Notes: generated by a model not told the origin, from the sequence alone. Positions 8,884 to 18,830 are shown, numbered from the stretch's first letter. The stretch is 64,000 bases of DNA from Pseudomonas batumici (GCF_000820515.1 NZ_JXDG01000034.1:1-64000); one strand, 5' to 3'. Translations and numbers: made by a program.

Positions 8884-9807
8884 TCAATCGCCGCCGGGTG
8901 CCAGCAACAGGTTCGGCGCCTGGCGCAGGTACCCCTCCTGGTCGAGACGAATGTCCAGCGCCAGGCTGCTGATATCGGCCGAAAGCGCCTCGGCCTCGGC
9001 GTCCTCTTCCAGGTAGAGCAGCTTCAGATAGCTGTTGCAGCCGGGACAGATCTCCGCCCGCAGGGGTGCATGACCGGTCGCGTGACTGTCGTCCCCCAGG
9101 CTCAGGTACCTAAGTCCCTTGCTCTGTTCGCAGTAGATGCATTTGACCCGCACCACATGCCATTCGCAGGCGCACAGCGAACACACCAGGTAGCGCAGGC
9201 CGTTGAACTTGCCCCGGTGCCGGATCACCCCGGCCATGGCCGGCGAACCGCAGGCCGGACATTGGGCCAGGCTGTCGCAGGGTTTTAGTGCCAGGTTCGG
9301 CACATTCATCAGCCAATGGCTCCAGGCCGCCTGCAACGCGGCCCCGAGAAACGGCACCAGCGCCGCCGGCAGGCCGGCGTACTGGCCGCTCAGCAAGGCC
9401 AACGCCCAGACCTTGCGTTGTCCGGCATGGCTGTCCTGCAAGGTGCCGATGGCCTGGCGTACGGCAGGTGTGGTGGTCGCAACACCTGACAACAAGGCAT
9501 CCAGCCAAGGCAACCACAGGTCTTCGCGCACCAGGCTGTCGGCGGCCAGCGGCGGCAGGCCATGCTCCAAGCATAGTCGTTGGCGTTCGGGGTCAGGCGA
9601 AACGGTGCTTGGCGGTTGCTCCAGCAGTTGCTGCTGTACCCGGCAAAGCCCGGCCACCAGGCCGATGTACTCGGCCAACGGATGCCCGGGCGCCAGTTGC
9701 TCCAGCCGGGCGGCCCGCAGGGCGAACAGCGCCTTTGGCGGCAGGTTCAGGAACGGCGGCGCGCTGGCCGAGGCCTCGATCTGTCCAGGTTCCAATATCG
9801 TGCTCAA
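8884..9807 (-). CDS. fdhE: Formate dehydrogenase accessory protein FdhE (TTG start)
   Basis: A 307-residue rubredoxin-like protein required for active formate dehydrogenase. It shows the zinc/iron-binding Cys pairs CPACGSP, CSLC, CIYC and CPGCNSY in the C-terminal half. I chose a TTG start at 9807 (TTG AGC ACG, protein begins STILEPGQIE) because it is preceded by AAGGGA at 7 nt, begins just past the fdnI stop, and gives the family length; an ATG at 9852 would overlap fdnI by about 40 nt and add an arginine-rich 15-residue leader. It follows fdnI in the same operon. Confidence 0.9.
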   Translation of the reverse strand: MSTILEPGQIEASASAPPFLNLPPKALFALRAARLEQLAPGHPLAEYIGLVAGLCRVQQQLLEQPPSTVSPDPERQRLCLEHGLPPLAADSLVREDLWLPWLDALLSGVATTTPAVRQAIGTLQDSHAGQRKVWALALLSGQYAGLPAALVPFLGAALQAAWSHWLMNVPNLALKPCDSLAQCPACGSPAMAGVIRHRGKFNGLRYLVCSLCACEWHVVRVKCIYCEQSKGLRYLSLGDDSHATGHAPLRAEICPGCNSYLKLLYLEEDAEAEALSADISSLALDIRLDQEGYLRQAPNLLLAPGGD

Positions 9808-9811
9808 GCGC

Positions 9812-10465
9812 TTATCCCTTTTTCGGTGGCTCGGCGGTCGAGGTCTCGCCACGGGTCACTTCGCGATACCACAACTCATGGTGTTTGCGCGCCCAGGCGC
9901 GGCTGACCCAGCCATGCAGCATGGCCCCGACCGAGCCCTTGATCCAGATGCCGGCGTAAATGTGCACGATGATGCTCAGCACCAGCACGAACGCCGCCAG
10001 CGCATGGAGCACGACCGCCAGGCGAATGCTGCCGATGCCGAAGTACTGGCTGAAATACGCGCGCCAGATCACCACCCCGCTGAACAGCAGGACCAGCATG
10101 CAGGCCAGCAGCGTCCAGAACAGCAGCTTCTGCCCGGGGTTGTACTTGCCGATCGGTGGTACGCCCTGCTCCTCGTTGCGGATCACCCGATCCACCCGCT
10201 TGAGCCACAGGCGATCGTTGGCGATAAAGACGTTGGCCCGCCAGAAACGAATCACCAGCCCAAGGAACAGCACGAACATCAGCAGGCCCATGAACGGATG
10301 CAGGATGCGGGTCCAGGGCCCGCCGCCGAACAGCTGGCTGAGCCAGAACAGCGACGGATGGAACAGCGCCAGCCCCGACAGGCCGGCCATGAAGAACAGG
10401 ATCGCCACCAGCCAGTGGTTGGTGCGCTGGCTGGCGGTATAACGCAGGATCGGCTTGTCGCTCAT
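9812..10465 (-). CDS. fdnI: Formate dehydrogenase-N gamma subunit, cytochrome b556
   Basis: A 217-residue integral membrane protein with four predicted membrane helices and the histidines that bind two b-type hemes, for example in [18 protein letters not shown] and [19 protein letters not shown]. It takes electrons from the Fe-S beta subunit and passes them to the quinone pool. The start overlaps the fdnH stop by 4 bp. The C-terminus (TAEPPKKG) ends just before the fdhE TTG start. Confidence 0.93.
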   Translation of the reverse strand: MSDKPILRYTASQRTNHWLVAILFFMAGLSGLALFHPSLFWLSQLFGGGPWTRILHPFMGLLMFVLFLGLVIRFWRANVFIANDRLWLKRVDRVIRNEEQGVPPIGKYNPGQKLLFWTLLACMLVLLFSGVVIWRAYFSQYFGIGSIRLAVVLHALAAFVLVLSIIVHIYAGIWIKGSVGAMLHGWVSRAWARKHHELWYREVTRGETSTAEPPKKG

Positions 10466-11403
10466 GGCCGTGGCTCCCCACCGGTTTTCGGATCGAACAC
10501 ATGCACGCCGGGGTCGACCTGGTGGACACCGTTATCCGTGGGCACCGGATGCTCGTTCTCCTCCACCCGTTGCGGGCCGATGCGCACGTAGTGGAAAAAG
10601 CCCGCCAGCACCGCCGCGCCCATCGCCAGCAGGCCCAGGGGCTTGCTGATGCCTTTCCACAACTCGACAAAGGGGCTGATGCTCGGCTGGTTGGGCAGGC
10701 CGGCGTACAGCGAGGGTTGGTCGGCGTGGTGCAGCACATACATCACATGGGTGCCACCGACACCGGCCGGGTCGTACAAGCCGGCCTGGTCGAAACCCCG
10801 GGACTTGAGGTCGACGATGCGCTCGGCGGCGTGCTCCTTCATGTCCTCCTTGCTGCCGAAGACAATCGCCCCGGTCGGGCAGGTTTTCACGCAGGCCGGT
10901 TCCAGCCCCACCGCCACCCGGTCCGAACACAGCGTGCACTTGTACGCCTTGTGGTCCTTCTGCGAGATACGCGGAATGTCGAAGGGACAGCCGGTGATGC
11001 AGTAGCCGCAACCGATGCAATGGCCCTGGTCGAAGTCGACGATGCCGTTGGCGTGCTTGATGATCGCTCCCGGGCTGGGACAGGCCTTCAGGCAGCCGGG
11101 ATCGGCGCAGTGCATACAACCGTCCTTGCGGATCAGCCACTCCAGGTTGCCCGCGGGATTTTCATGCTCGGTGAAACGCATCAGGGTCCAGCTTTCGGCA
11201 CTCAGGTCCTGGGGGTTGTCGTAGGTGCCGTGGTTATGGCCGACCTCGTCGCGCAGCTCGTTCCATTCCGAACACGCCACCTGGCAGGCCTTGCAGCCGA
11301 TGCACTTGGTGGTGTCGATCAGTTTGGCCACTTCTTCCTGCTGGCGCACGGAGGGCGGTAACGTGGTGGTCGCCGAACGGGCAATGATGTCTTGGCTGGC
11401 CAT
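10462..11403 (-). CDS. fdnH: Formate dehydrogenase-N beta subunit, 4x[4Fe-4S]
   Basis: A 313-residue iron-sulfur protein. Four ferredoxin-like cysteine clusters are visible: [35 protein letters not shown] and [17 protein letters not shown] single C-terminal membrane helix ([18 protein letters not shown], about residues 255-275) anchors it to the cytochrome b subunit. It wires the molybdopterin/selenium alpha subunit to FdnI. Start and stop overlap the neighbouring fdn genes by a few bases, so the three subunits are translationally coupled. Confidence 0.95.
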   Translation of the reverse strand: MASQDIIARSATTTLPPSVRQQEEVAKLIDTTKCIGCKACQVACSEWNELRDEVGHNHGTYDNPQDLSAESWTLMRFTEHENPAGNLEWLIRKDGCMHCADPGCLKACPSPGAIIKHANGIVDFDQGHCIGCGYCITGCPFDIPRISQKDHKAYKCTLCSDRVAVGLEPACVKTCPTGAIVFGSKEDMKEHAAERIVDLKSRGFDQAGLYDPAGVGGTHVMYVLHHADQPSLYAGLPNQPSISPFVELWKGISKPLGLLAMGAAVLAGFFHYVRIGPQRVEENEHPVPTDNGVHQVDPGVHVFDPKTGGEPRP

Positions 11404-14400
11404 CAGATTTTCTCCACGTTGACCAGGAACGACTTGGATTCCGGGGTCTGTGTATTACCGTCGCCAAGGAACGGCACCAAGGTGTTGGTCAGGTAGCCGT
11501 GCCGCGCCACGCCGGTGAATCCCCAATGCAGCGGGATGCCGATATGGTGCACGACCTGGTTGTTGACCTGCAGCGGACGAATCCGCTTGGTCACCACCGC
11601 CACGGCTTCGATATGCCCGCGCTTGGAGCTGACCCGCACCCGGTCGCCGGCGACGATGCCCTTCTCCTTGGCCAGCACTTCGCCGATCTCGACGAACTGC
11701 TCCGGCTGGGCAATGGCGCTGAGCTTGCAGTGCTTGGTCCAGAAGTGGAAATGCTCGGTCAGCCGGTAGCTGGTGGCGGCATAGGGGAAGTCCTTGGCCT
11801 GCCCCAGCGAGTCCCAGACCGAGTCGAAGATCCGCGCCGCCGGGTTGCTGGTGGCCTTCTTGTTGTCCGGGTGCAGCGGGTTGATGCCGATGGGGGTTTC
11901 GAATGGCTCGTAGTGTTCCGGGAACGGTCCTTCGGCCATCTTGTCGACGGCAAAGAAGCGCGCCACGCCCTCGGGGTTCATGATGAACGGGTTCATCCCG
12001 GCTTCCGGCGGCACATCGGGCTTGTAGTCGGGCACGTCGGTACCGACCCAGGCCTTGCCGTTCCACCACACCAGGCGTTTATCCGGCGACCAGGGCTTGC
12101 CCTGGGGGTCGCTGGACGCGCGGTTGTAGAGGATGCGCCGGTTCATCGGCCAGGCCCAGGCCCAACCCAGGTTCTGTTTCATGCCGTAGGGGTCGCTGTT
12201 GTCGCGCCGGGCCATCTGGTTGCCCTGCTCGGTCCAGCTGCCGCAGAAGATCCAGCAGCCCGAGGCGGTGCTGCCGTCGTCCTTGAGCTGGGCGAACCCG
12301 GCCAGTTGCTGGCCAGCCTTGATCGCAGTCCCCGTGGCGTCGGTGAAATCCGTGCTGGCGTAACCGTTGAATTCCCGGGCCAGTTCTTCCGGCGACGGTT
12401 CGGCGGCGATCTTGTAGGGCCAGCTAAGTTTGAGGATCGGTTCGGCGAAGGCTCCGCCACTGGCCTGGTAACGCTGGCGAAGACGCAGGAACAGCTCGCT
12501 CATGATCTTCACATCGGTGCGGGCTTCCCCCGGCCCCTCGGCGCCTTTCCAGTGCCATTGCAGCCAGCGGCTGCTGTTGGTCAGCGAACCGTCCTCCTCG
12601 GCGAAGCAGGTGGTGGGCAGGCGGATGACTTCGGTCTGGATGCCGGCGGTGTCGACATCGTTGAACGGCCCGGCATTGCGCCAGAACTCCGAGGTCTCGG
12701 TGGCCAGCGGGTCCATCACCACCAGCCACTTGAGTTTGCCCAGCGCCGCGGTGACCCGGTTCTTGTCGGGCAACGCGGCAATCGGGTTGAAGCCCTGGCA
12801 GATATAGCCGTTGACCTGGCCTTTGCCCATCCGATCGAACATGCGCAGGATGTCGTAGCCCGGGTTGTCGAGCTTGGGCAGCCAGTCATAGCCCCAGTGG
12901 TTCTCGGCCGTGGCGTTGGCGCCGTACCAGGCTTTCATCAGGCTGACATGGAACTTGCCGTAGTTCTGCCAGTAGGACAGCTGGCCCGGACGCAGGGGCT
13001 TGAGGGTGCGTTTGGCGATATAGGCGTCGTAGTCTTGTTCGGCATCTGACGCCAGGGTCAGGTAGCCGGGCAGCGAGTTGGACAACAGCCCGAGGTCGGT
13101 CAACCCCTGGATGTTGGAGTGACCGCGCAAGGCATTGACCCCACCGCCAGGCATGCCGACGTTGCCCAGCAACAGCTGGACCATGGCGGCGCTGCGAATC
13201 ATCTGCGAACCGACGGAGTGCTGGGTCCAGCCCAGGGCATAGAGGATCGTCATGGTCTTGCCCGGTTGCGAGCAGGTGGCGATCTCGTCCCAGATCTTGC
13301 GCAGGGCATCCTGGGGCATGCCGCAGGTCTGACTCACCAGCGCCTGGGTGTAGCGACTGTAGTGCTGTTTCATCAACTGATAGACACAGCGCTCGTGCTG
13401 CAGGCTCGGGTCGACCTTGGCGAAGCCGTCCTCGCCCAGCTCATAGCCCCAGGAGGACTTGTCGGTGTAGGTGCGGCTGGCCGCATCGTAGCCGCTGAAC
13501 AACCCGTCCTCGAAGCCGAAGGCGGCCTTGACGATAAATGACACGTCGGTGTAGTTGCGCACGTATTCGTGCTGAATCTTGTCCTCGCTCAGCAGGAAGT
13601 TGATCAGCCCGCCCATGAAGGCGATGTCGGTGCCGGTTCGGATCGGCGCGTAGTAGTCGGCCACCGAGGCGGTCCGGGTGAAGCGCGGGTCGACCACGAT
13701 CAGCCGTGCCTGGTTGTGGGCCTTGGCTTCGGTCACCCATTTGAAACCGCAGGGGTGCGCTTCAGCGGCATTGCCGCCCATCACCAGGATCAGATTCGCG
13801 TTGGCGATATCGGTCCAGGTGTTGGTCATGGCTCCACGGCCGTACGTCGGGGCAAGACTTGCCACCGTCGGGCCATGTCAGACACGTGCCTGGTTGTCGA
13901 ACCCCAGCATGCCCAGACTGCGAACGACCTTGTGGGTCAGGTAACCGGCTTCGTTGGACGCCGCCGAGGCGGCGAGAAAGCCGGTGGTCAGCCAGCGATT
14001 GACCGTCTGCCCCTGGGTGTTCTTCTCGACGAAGTTGGCATCGCGGTCGGCCTTGATCAGGTCGCTGACGCGGTCCAGCGCTTCATTCCAGGAAATCCGT
14101 GCCCACTCCCGGCTGCCCGGCTTGCGTACCTGCGGATACTTGAGGCGGTCGGGACTGTGGATGAAGTCCAGCAGGCCCGCGCCTTTGGGGCACAGGGTGC
14201 CGCGATTGACCGGATGGTCGGCATCGCCTTCGATATGGATGATGTCCTGGGCCACGTTCTTGGCGGTATCACCCTGGCTGTACATGATCAGCCCGCAACC
14301 GACCGAACAATAGGGGCAGGTGTTGCGGGTTTCATGGGTATGGGTGAGTTTGAAGTGGCGCACTTGCTCGGCGAAGGCGGGCGCCGGGGACATGCCCAGC

Positions 14401-14468
14401 GCGGCCAGGCTCGAGCCTCCAAGGCCGATGGCGGCGACCTTGAAGAACTGACGACGGTTGAGATCCAT
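11403..14468 (-). CDS. fdnG: Selenocysteine-containing formate dehydrogenase-N alpha subunit
   Basis: A 1021-residue molybdopterin oxidoreductase that oxidises formate in the periplasm. The N-terminus is a Tat signal ([15 protein letters not shown]), followed by the [4Fe-4S] motif [15 protein letters not shown]. An in-frame UGA at 13878-13880 (codon 197) sits in [15 protein letters not shown], exactly where E. coli FdnG/FdoG has selenocysteine. The frame continues after the UGA as typical alpha-subunit sequence to 11403. Standard gene callers would split this into a 196-residue and an 820-residue piece. The adjacent selA, selB and selC genes support read-through. The stop overlaps the fdnH start. 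Confidence 0.96.
13838..13880 (-). promoter_or_regulatory. SECIS element with Sec UGA codon of fdnG
   Basis: Immediately 3' of the UGA (13878-13880) the mRNA contains GGTGGCAAGTCTTGCCCC, a hairpin with a GGCA/TGCC stem and an AGUCU-containing loop about 15-30 nt after the UGA. This matches the placement and apical sequence of the E. coli fdnG SECIS that SelB binds. Exact boundaries are approximate. Confidence 0.8.
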
Positions 14469-14596
14469 CGTGTACTCCCGATCAGGTGAACGATCACGCT
14501 GGCGGCACGATTGCCGTCAGTTTCACTCTAGCCAAGATTGGCGATTGTGCGCTGTGACCTGATCGTCGGCGGTCTTGCGTCGATCTTGCGGACGTC

Positions 14597-14621
14597 ATCG
14601 CCGGCAAGCCGGCTCCTACAG
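14597..14621. repeat. Single REP element upstream of fdnG
   Basis: CATCGCCGGCAAGCCGGCTC followed by CTACA is a reverse-orientation REP unit without an obvious partner. It lies in the 177-bp gap between the fdnG start and the end of the TetR gene. I did not identify the fdnG promoter confidently in the remaining about 125 bp. Confidence 0.8.
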
Positions 14622-14645
14622 GGGGCGCGGCGTTTTCGAGGGAGA

Positions 14646-15398
14646 CTACTTGCCGGCAACCCTGGCCGTGACCGGCACGTCCTGCTGGCGAATCGAACGC
14701 TGGGTTTGCAGCACCCGCTCCAGCGCCTGCTCCGCGTCACGGTCCTGCATGGGCGCATGGATGGCCGCCGAGACCAGGCTGATCACCTTGGCCATGACTT
14801 CGGCATCCGTGGCCGGGCGCCCCAGGCTCATGGCCTGCATCAGCACGCGCAGTTCAGTCCCGGCAATCACCCCGGAGATGGCCTTGAGGGCGAATTGCAG
14901 GCGTACCCCGACTTCGTTGCGCGGCATGTCCGGCAGCGCCAGGGCGAAGGCATTGAAGAAACGCTCGAAAACCGGCTGGTAATGTTCCTTTAGGTACTTC
15001 TGGATAAAGGGTGAGGTGTCGCTGTAGACGCGGCCCAGGAAGCGAATGAAGGAGCGGCTTTCATCGCCGTCGCCGCTGCGCTCGAGCCCCATCGCCGGGG
15101 CGAACAGGACCCCCAGCAGGGTCTCGCAGTCCAGCGGGCCGTCCGCCTGCTCTTCGCATCTGGCCAGCAGTTCCAGGCGCTGTTCGTTGAGTGGTCCCAG
15201 GCGCTGCATCAGCAAGGCGGTCATCAGGGAATCCTTGTCCCCGAAGTGGTAGTTCACCGCAGCCAGGTTGACCTGGGCGCGTTCGGTAATCTGGCGCAAC
15301 AACACGGCGTCGTAGCCGTATTTGATAAACAGTGCCTCCGCGGCATCCAGCAGTCGGGTCTTGGTGACATTGGGGGCACTGAGTTTCTTTGCGACCAT
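14646..15398 (-). CDS. TetR family transcriptional regulator
   Basis: A 250-residue TetR-type regulator. The N-terminal DNA-binding domain has TKTRLLDAAEALFIKYGYDA and the recognition segment AQVNLAAVNYHFGDKDSL, which resembles PsrA-like TetR proteins. The rest is a long helical effector domain. Its targets are unknown. It is on the same strand as, and upstream of, the formate dehydrogenase operon, so control of that operon is possible but only inferred from position. Confidence 0.85.
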   Translation of the reverse strand: MVAKKLSAPNVTKTRLLDAAEALFIKYGYDAVLLRQITERAQVNLAAVNYHFGDKDSLMTALLMQRLGPLNEQRLELLARCEEQADGPLDCETLLGVLFAPAMGLERSGDGDESRSFIRFLGRVYSDTSPFIQKYLKEHYQPVFERFFNAFALALPDMPRNEVGVRLQFALKAISGVIAGTELRVLMQAMSLGRPATDAEVMAKVISLVSAAIHAPMQDRDAEQALERVLQTQRSIRQQDVPVTARVAGK

Positions 15399-15788
15399 AT
15401 GTGAGGAGCCTTTGCAGGGTGAAAACCTGACCGAATGAACAGTGTTTTAAAAATAAATTTGATTTTTTATACCTACGAAAGTCCTTGAAAGCAAGCTTCT
15501 GCGCGGGGGAGCCAGCGCTTATCGGGTGTTTGAAAACCATTCTGTCTGGGCTGGAAACGGGAACGGCAGGCCCTCGCTCTTGCAGGTGGGTGAGCTGTTG
15601 ATCGAGGTGGCTTTACCTACAATCAAAGAGGCATTCTGGAAAGCTCCTACATATATATCCGTAAATATGACGGCTATTAAAATCCGCTCATAACTAGCAC
15701 CCAGCCACGCCTGCTTTAGACTAAACGAGTCGAGCTTTTTACCCTGTGTTCTCCTGGCGCAGTGCACACATTCTGTAGAGAACCCATC
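15399..15788. other. AT-richer intergenic region without a recognised gene
   Basis: This 390-bp stretch between a TetR gene and a small plus-strand reading frame is clearly more AT-rich than its surroundings (for example around 15440-15475 and 15650-15680). It presumably holds the divergent promoters of the flanking genes. A minus-strand open frame of 82 codons here has no convincing start or coding pattern. I saw no repeat or clear operator. Confidence 0.5.
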
Positions 15789-16214
15789 ATGTCCAATGAT
15801 GATTGCGACCCGTTCCGGCCTTCCATCATCGAGGCGCAGACTGCGCGACCGCTCGGGTCAAGTCCCGGTGATTGCGCCGCGCCGAATCCGGCCCCCCCCT
15901 TGAACAAGTTGATGGCACTGCGTGATGCACTTGTGGCCCTCAAGGGGCCGCTATCCGACGAGCCCGGTTTTCGACGGGTGATCGAAAGCGTGCTGCTCAA
16001 CAATGAGGTCCACGAACGGGTGTTGGGCAAACGGGTTCGTGAGACGACTGCGGCGCCCTTCGGTCCTCGATTACCCTTGCAACGGCGCCTTGAGATCTAC
16101 CCCCAGGGCCTGGGCGAAAGCCTTGACCAGCGGGCTGCGCGTCGTATTGTGGCGCAGGATCAGATTGAAGGCCGTGTGATAGCTGACCCGCTCCGGCATC
16201 AACGCCCGCAATAA
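15789..16214 (+). CDS. Small hypothetical protein, 3' end antisense to LysR gene
   Basis: A 141-residue reading frame beginning MSNDDCDPFR. Residues about 45-90 (LMALRDALVALKGPLSDEPG onward) look like an amphipathic helical coding sequence with codon use similar to the neighbours. The last 144 bases overlap the 3' end of the LysR gene on the other strand, and that part reads like shadow sequence (QRRLEIYPQGLGE onward), so the native stop may have been lost by a frameshift near 16050. I do not recognise the protein, and no strong ribosome-binding site is present. Confidence 0.4.
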   Translation: MSNDDCDPFRPSIIEAQTARPLGSSPGDCAAPNPAPPLNKLMALRDALVALKGPLSDEPGFRRVIESVLLNNEVHERVLGKRVRETTAAPFGPRLPLQRRLEIYPQGLGESLDQRAARRIVAQDQIEGRVIADPLRHQRPQ

Positions 16215-17045
16215 GCCTTTGGCCACCCATGGTGCGGCATAGTGTTGTGGCAGGAAGCCGAGGAAACGACCCGTCTGGACCAGCATGGCGACGGCTTCCA
16301 CCTGGGACGCCGAGGCGGAAAAACTGTCGTAGGTGACAAAGTCGAGCTTGTCACGATGGATCGCATAGCGGTGGTTGACGAACGCATGCTCACGCAGCAC
16401 TTCCACGCTGTGATGCGCATCGTCCGCATCAAACAAGGGGTGCCCGACGCCGCAGTAAGCCTCGGAGCGCTCCTCATAGAGCGAGAAATAATCAAACTCT
16501 TCTCTTTTTTGATACACCGGTACTATTCCAGCGATATAACGCCCCTCCACCACGCCGCGCTCGATTTCATCAAGCTGGGCCGCGTGCAGGCGAAATCTTA
16601 CTTTCGGCGATTCATCGTGAATTTTACGCAATGCCGCAACTAACGGTGAATTAATATCTGAAATAGTGTTGTCCACCACGCCGACACTAAGATCGCCGAT
16701 CAATTCATTCTGGGCTGAACTAAGCCGATCCCGAAAGTTATCGACCGAAGTAAACAAGTCAATCGAGGCCTGATACACCAGACTGCCCTCTTCGGTCAGG
16801 CAAAAGCCTTCCCGCCCTCGGGTACACAGGCGCATGCCAATGCGGATTTCCAGGTCGGAAATCTGCTTGCTGATGGCGGCAAGTCCCACATTCAGCTCAT
16901 TCTGAGCCGCGCTGAAACCTCCTGCCTCGACCACCGCCTTGAACACTTTGAGTAACTTGAAATCCAGTCCACTGAGGGCCAGGGGCGCTCGTTGTCCAGG
17001 TTTCGGCGGCGGGTTTCCAGAATTGGAAAGCTGGGTTTCCATCAT
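16071..17045 (-). CDS. LysR family transcriptional regulator of the adjacent cluster
   Basis: A 324-residue LysR-type regulator with an N-terminal extension of about 25 residues before the winged helix (LLKVFKAVVEAGGFSAAQNE..VGLAAISKQISDLE) and a full periplasmic-binding-protein-like effector domain. The start at 17045 has GAGGT upstream. It is divergent from the argininosuccinate-lyase-like gene and its transporter operon, the classical arrangement of a LysR activator and its target. Codon use in the first third is more AT-rich than that of the neighbours, hinting at a different history. Confidence 0.88.
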   Translation of the reverse strand: MMETQLSNSGNPPPKPGQRAPLALSGLDFKLLKVFKAVVEAGGFSAAQNELNVGLAAISKQISDLEIRIGMRLCTRGREGFCLTEEGSLVYQASIDLFTSVDNFRDRLSSAQNELIGDLSVGVVDNTISDINSPLVAALRKIHDESPKVRFRLHAAQLDEIERGVVEGRYIAGIVPVYQKREEFDYFSLYEERSEAYCGVGHPLFDADDAHHSVEVLREHAFVNHRYAIHRDKLDFVTYDSFSASASQVEAVAMLVQTGRFLGFLPQHYAAPWVAKGLLRALMPERVSYHTAFNLILRHNTTRSPLVKAFAQALGVDLKAPLQG

Positions 17046-17154
17046 GCTTATTGACCTCGAACTGCATATTCAACAGGCTTAGCTCCACTAGAAAAACGTC
17101 GCCGGTCAATAATAATGAACACAGAAAACCAGGCTTGGCAACCACCGCTTTTTT

Positions 17155-17185
17155 TTGCAAATCAGCCACAAGTCGCTGATTGCAA
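17155..17185. promoter_or_regulatory. LysR-type dyad in the lysR/lyase intergenic region
   Basis: TTGCAAATCAGC (17155-17166) and GCTGATTGCAA (17175-17185) form an imperfect inverted repeat separated by 8 bp; one extra A is the only irregularity. The dyad lies in the 305-bp gap between the divergent LysR and lyase genes. Binding by this LysR protein is inferred. No other element was identified in the gap. Confidence 0.55.
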
Positions 17186-17350
17186 GCGTTTAAAAGCCAC
17201 TCTTTTGTACTTGTAGGTGCCACCAGCGTCGAGCGGCTGCTTCTACAAGGATTCGTAACTGCCCTCCTGATAGCGCATGACCCTGCCCCTCCCCGGACGG
17301 CTGGCGGCGGTCGTGTGTCGAACCATTCATCTGAGTGAGGAAAAACAACA

Positions 17351-18781
17351 ATGGCTCAAGCCACCGACCGTCTCTGGGGAGCCCGTTTCAAGAGCGGGCC
17401 GTCCGCCGCCCTGGCCGCCCTCTCCCGCTGCCCGGAACGCTATTTCCGCCTCACCCCCTATGATCTTGCCGGCTCCCGGGCCCATGCCCACGAATTGCAA
17501 CGTGCCGGCCTGCTCGACGAACAGGAGACCCGAGCCATGGTCGAGGCCCTGGAGCGTATCGGCGAAGACTTTCGCGCCGGTCGTGTCGCCCCGACCCAGG
17601 ACGACGAGGACGTGCACACCTTCATCGAACGCCTGCTGACCGAGCGCCTCGGCGCCCTGGGCGGCAAGCTGCGCGCCGGACGTTCGCGCAACGACCAGAC
17701 CGCCAATGACCTGCGTCTGTTCCTGCGTGACCACGTGCGCACCCTGGCGGTGGAAGTCCTGGCCCTGCAACAGGCGCTGGTCGATCAGGCCGAGCAGCAT
17801 GTGCAGAGCATCTGCCCCGGCTTCACCCACCTGCAGCAGGCGCAACCGATCGTCTTCGCCCATCACCTGCTGGCCCATGCCCAGGCCATGTTGCGTGACG
17901 TCCAGCGCCTGGTGGACTGGGATGCCCGCACCGCCCTTTCGCCATTGGGTGCGGCGGCCATGGCCGGTTCGGCCATCGCTCGCCAGCCGCAGCAATCGGC
18001 CCGGGAGATGGGTTACCGCGGCGTCTGCGAAAACTCCATCGATGCGGTGGCCAGCCGCGACCATGTCGCCGAGTTCCTGTTCGTCGCCAGCATGCTCGGG
18101 ATCAATATCTCGCGCCTGGCCGAAGAGTTCTGCCTGTGGTCGTCCCGGCAGTTCCGCTGGGTGGCGCTGGACGACGCCTACGCCACCGGCAGCTCGATCA
18201 TGCCGCAGAAGAAAAACCCGGATATCGCCGAATTGGCGCGGGGCAAGGCCGGGCGCCTGATCGGCAACCTGACCGGGCTGCTCTCGACCCTCAAGTCCTT
18301 GCCGCTGTCCTACAACCGCGACCTGAGCGAGGACAAGAACGGTGTGCTCGACAGCGTCGACACCCTGCTGCTGGTGCTGCCGGCCATGGCCGGTATGGTC
18401 GCGACCATGACGGTCAACGTCGAGGAGCTGCGGCGCCAGGCGCCCCTGGGCTTCACCCTGGCCACCGAAGTCGCCGACTGGCTGGCGGTGCGCGGTGTGC
18501 CCTTCAAGGAGGCCCATGAAATCACCGGTGCGCTGGTCAAGGCCTGTGAAGCCGGCGACTTCGAACTCTGGGAGGCGAGCCCGGCGCTACTGGCCGAGAT
18601 CGACCCGCGGCTGACGCCTGAAGTCCGTGACAGCCTGACCCTGGAAGCCGCCATCGCCGCTCGCAGCGGTTGGGGCGGTACCGCACCGGAGCAGGTTCGC
18701 GAACAGATTGCCCGGCTGAAGGTCGCGCTCGAAGCACAACGGCAATGGGCCGCCGAATACAACGGCCTGCGTCTTTCCTGA
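17351..18781 (+). CDS. Argininosuccinate-lyase-like enzyme (second ArgH-type, substrate unknown)
   Basis: A 476-residue member of the aspartase/fumarase/argininosuccinate lyase superfamily. The superfamily signature GSSIMPQKKNPD is intact (about residues 278-289), as are RSRNDQTANDLRLF and the TFHLQQAQP-like segment GFTHLQQAQPIVFAHHLLAH of argininosuccinate lyases. The enzymes cleave a C-N bond with release of fumarate. Unlike a biosynthetic argH it heads an operon with an amino-acid ABC transporter, two CE4 hydrolases and an MFS transporter, under a divergent LysR. It may therefore act on another N-(dicarboxyethyl) compound; EDDS lyase, for example, belongs to the same ArgH-like branch. The true substrate is unknown. 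Confidence 0.85.
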   Translation: MAQATDRLWGARFKSGPSAALAALSRCPERYFRLTPYDLAGSRAHAHELQRAGLLDEQETRAMVEALERIGEDFRAGRVAPTQDDEDVHTFIERLLTERLGALGGKLRAGRSRNDQTANDLRLFLRDHVRTLAVEVLALQQALVDQAEQHVQSICPGFTHLQQAQPIVFAHHLLAHAQAMLRDVQRLVDWDARTALSPLGAAAMAGSAIARQPQQSAREMGYRGVCENSIDAVASRDHVAEFLFVASMLGINISRLAEEFCLWSSRQFRWVALDDAYATGSSIMPQKKNPDIAELARGKAGRLIGNLTGLLSTLKSLPLSYNRDLSEDKNGVLDSVDTLLLVLPAMAGMVATMTVNVEELRRQAPLGFTLATEVADWLAVRGVPFKEAHEITGALVKACEAGDFELWEASPALLAEIDPRLTPEVRDSLTLEAAIAARSGWGGTAPEQVREQIARLKVALEAQRQWAAEYNGLRLS

Positions 18782-18796
18782 ACGCCAGAAACAAAG

Positions 18797-18815
18797 ACGG
18801 CGCCCCTGGCGCCGT
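18797..18815 (+). promoter_or_regulatory. Perfect hairpin between lyase-like gene and ABC permease gene
   Basis: ACGGCGCC-CCT-GGCGCCGT is an 8-bp perfect stem with a 3-nt loop in the 49-bp gap between the two genes. There is no T-tract, so it is not a standard terminator; it could set mRNA processing or differential expression of the transporter genes. Confidence 0.5.
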
Positions 18816-18830
18816 GTACGGAGAAACACC

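Noticed and set aside
7425-8972. A plus-strand open frame of 515 codons
   Set aside because: Antisense to selA, which is well supported.
11403-13865. An 820-codon frame as an independent dehydrogenase gene
   Set aside because: It begins inside the molybdopterin domain right after a UGA in the exact selenocysteine context; it is the second half of fdnG, not a separate gene.
15519-15767. An 82-codon minus-strand frame in the AT-rich gap
   Set aside because: No ribosome-binding site and no coding-like composition.
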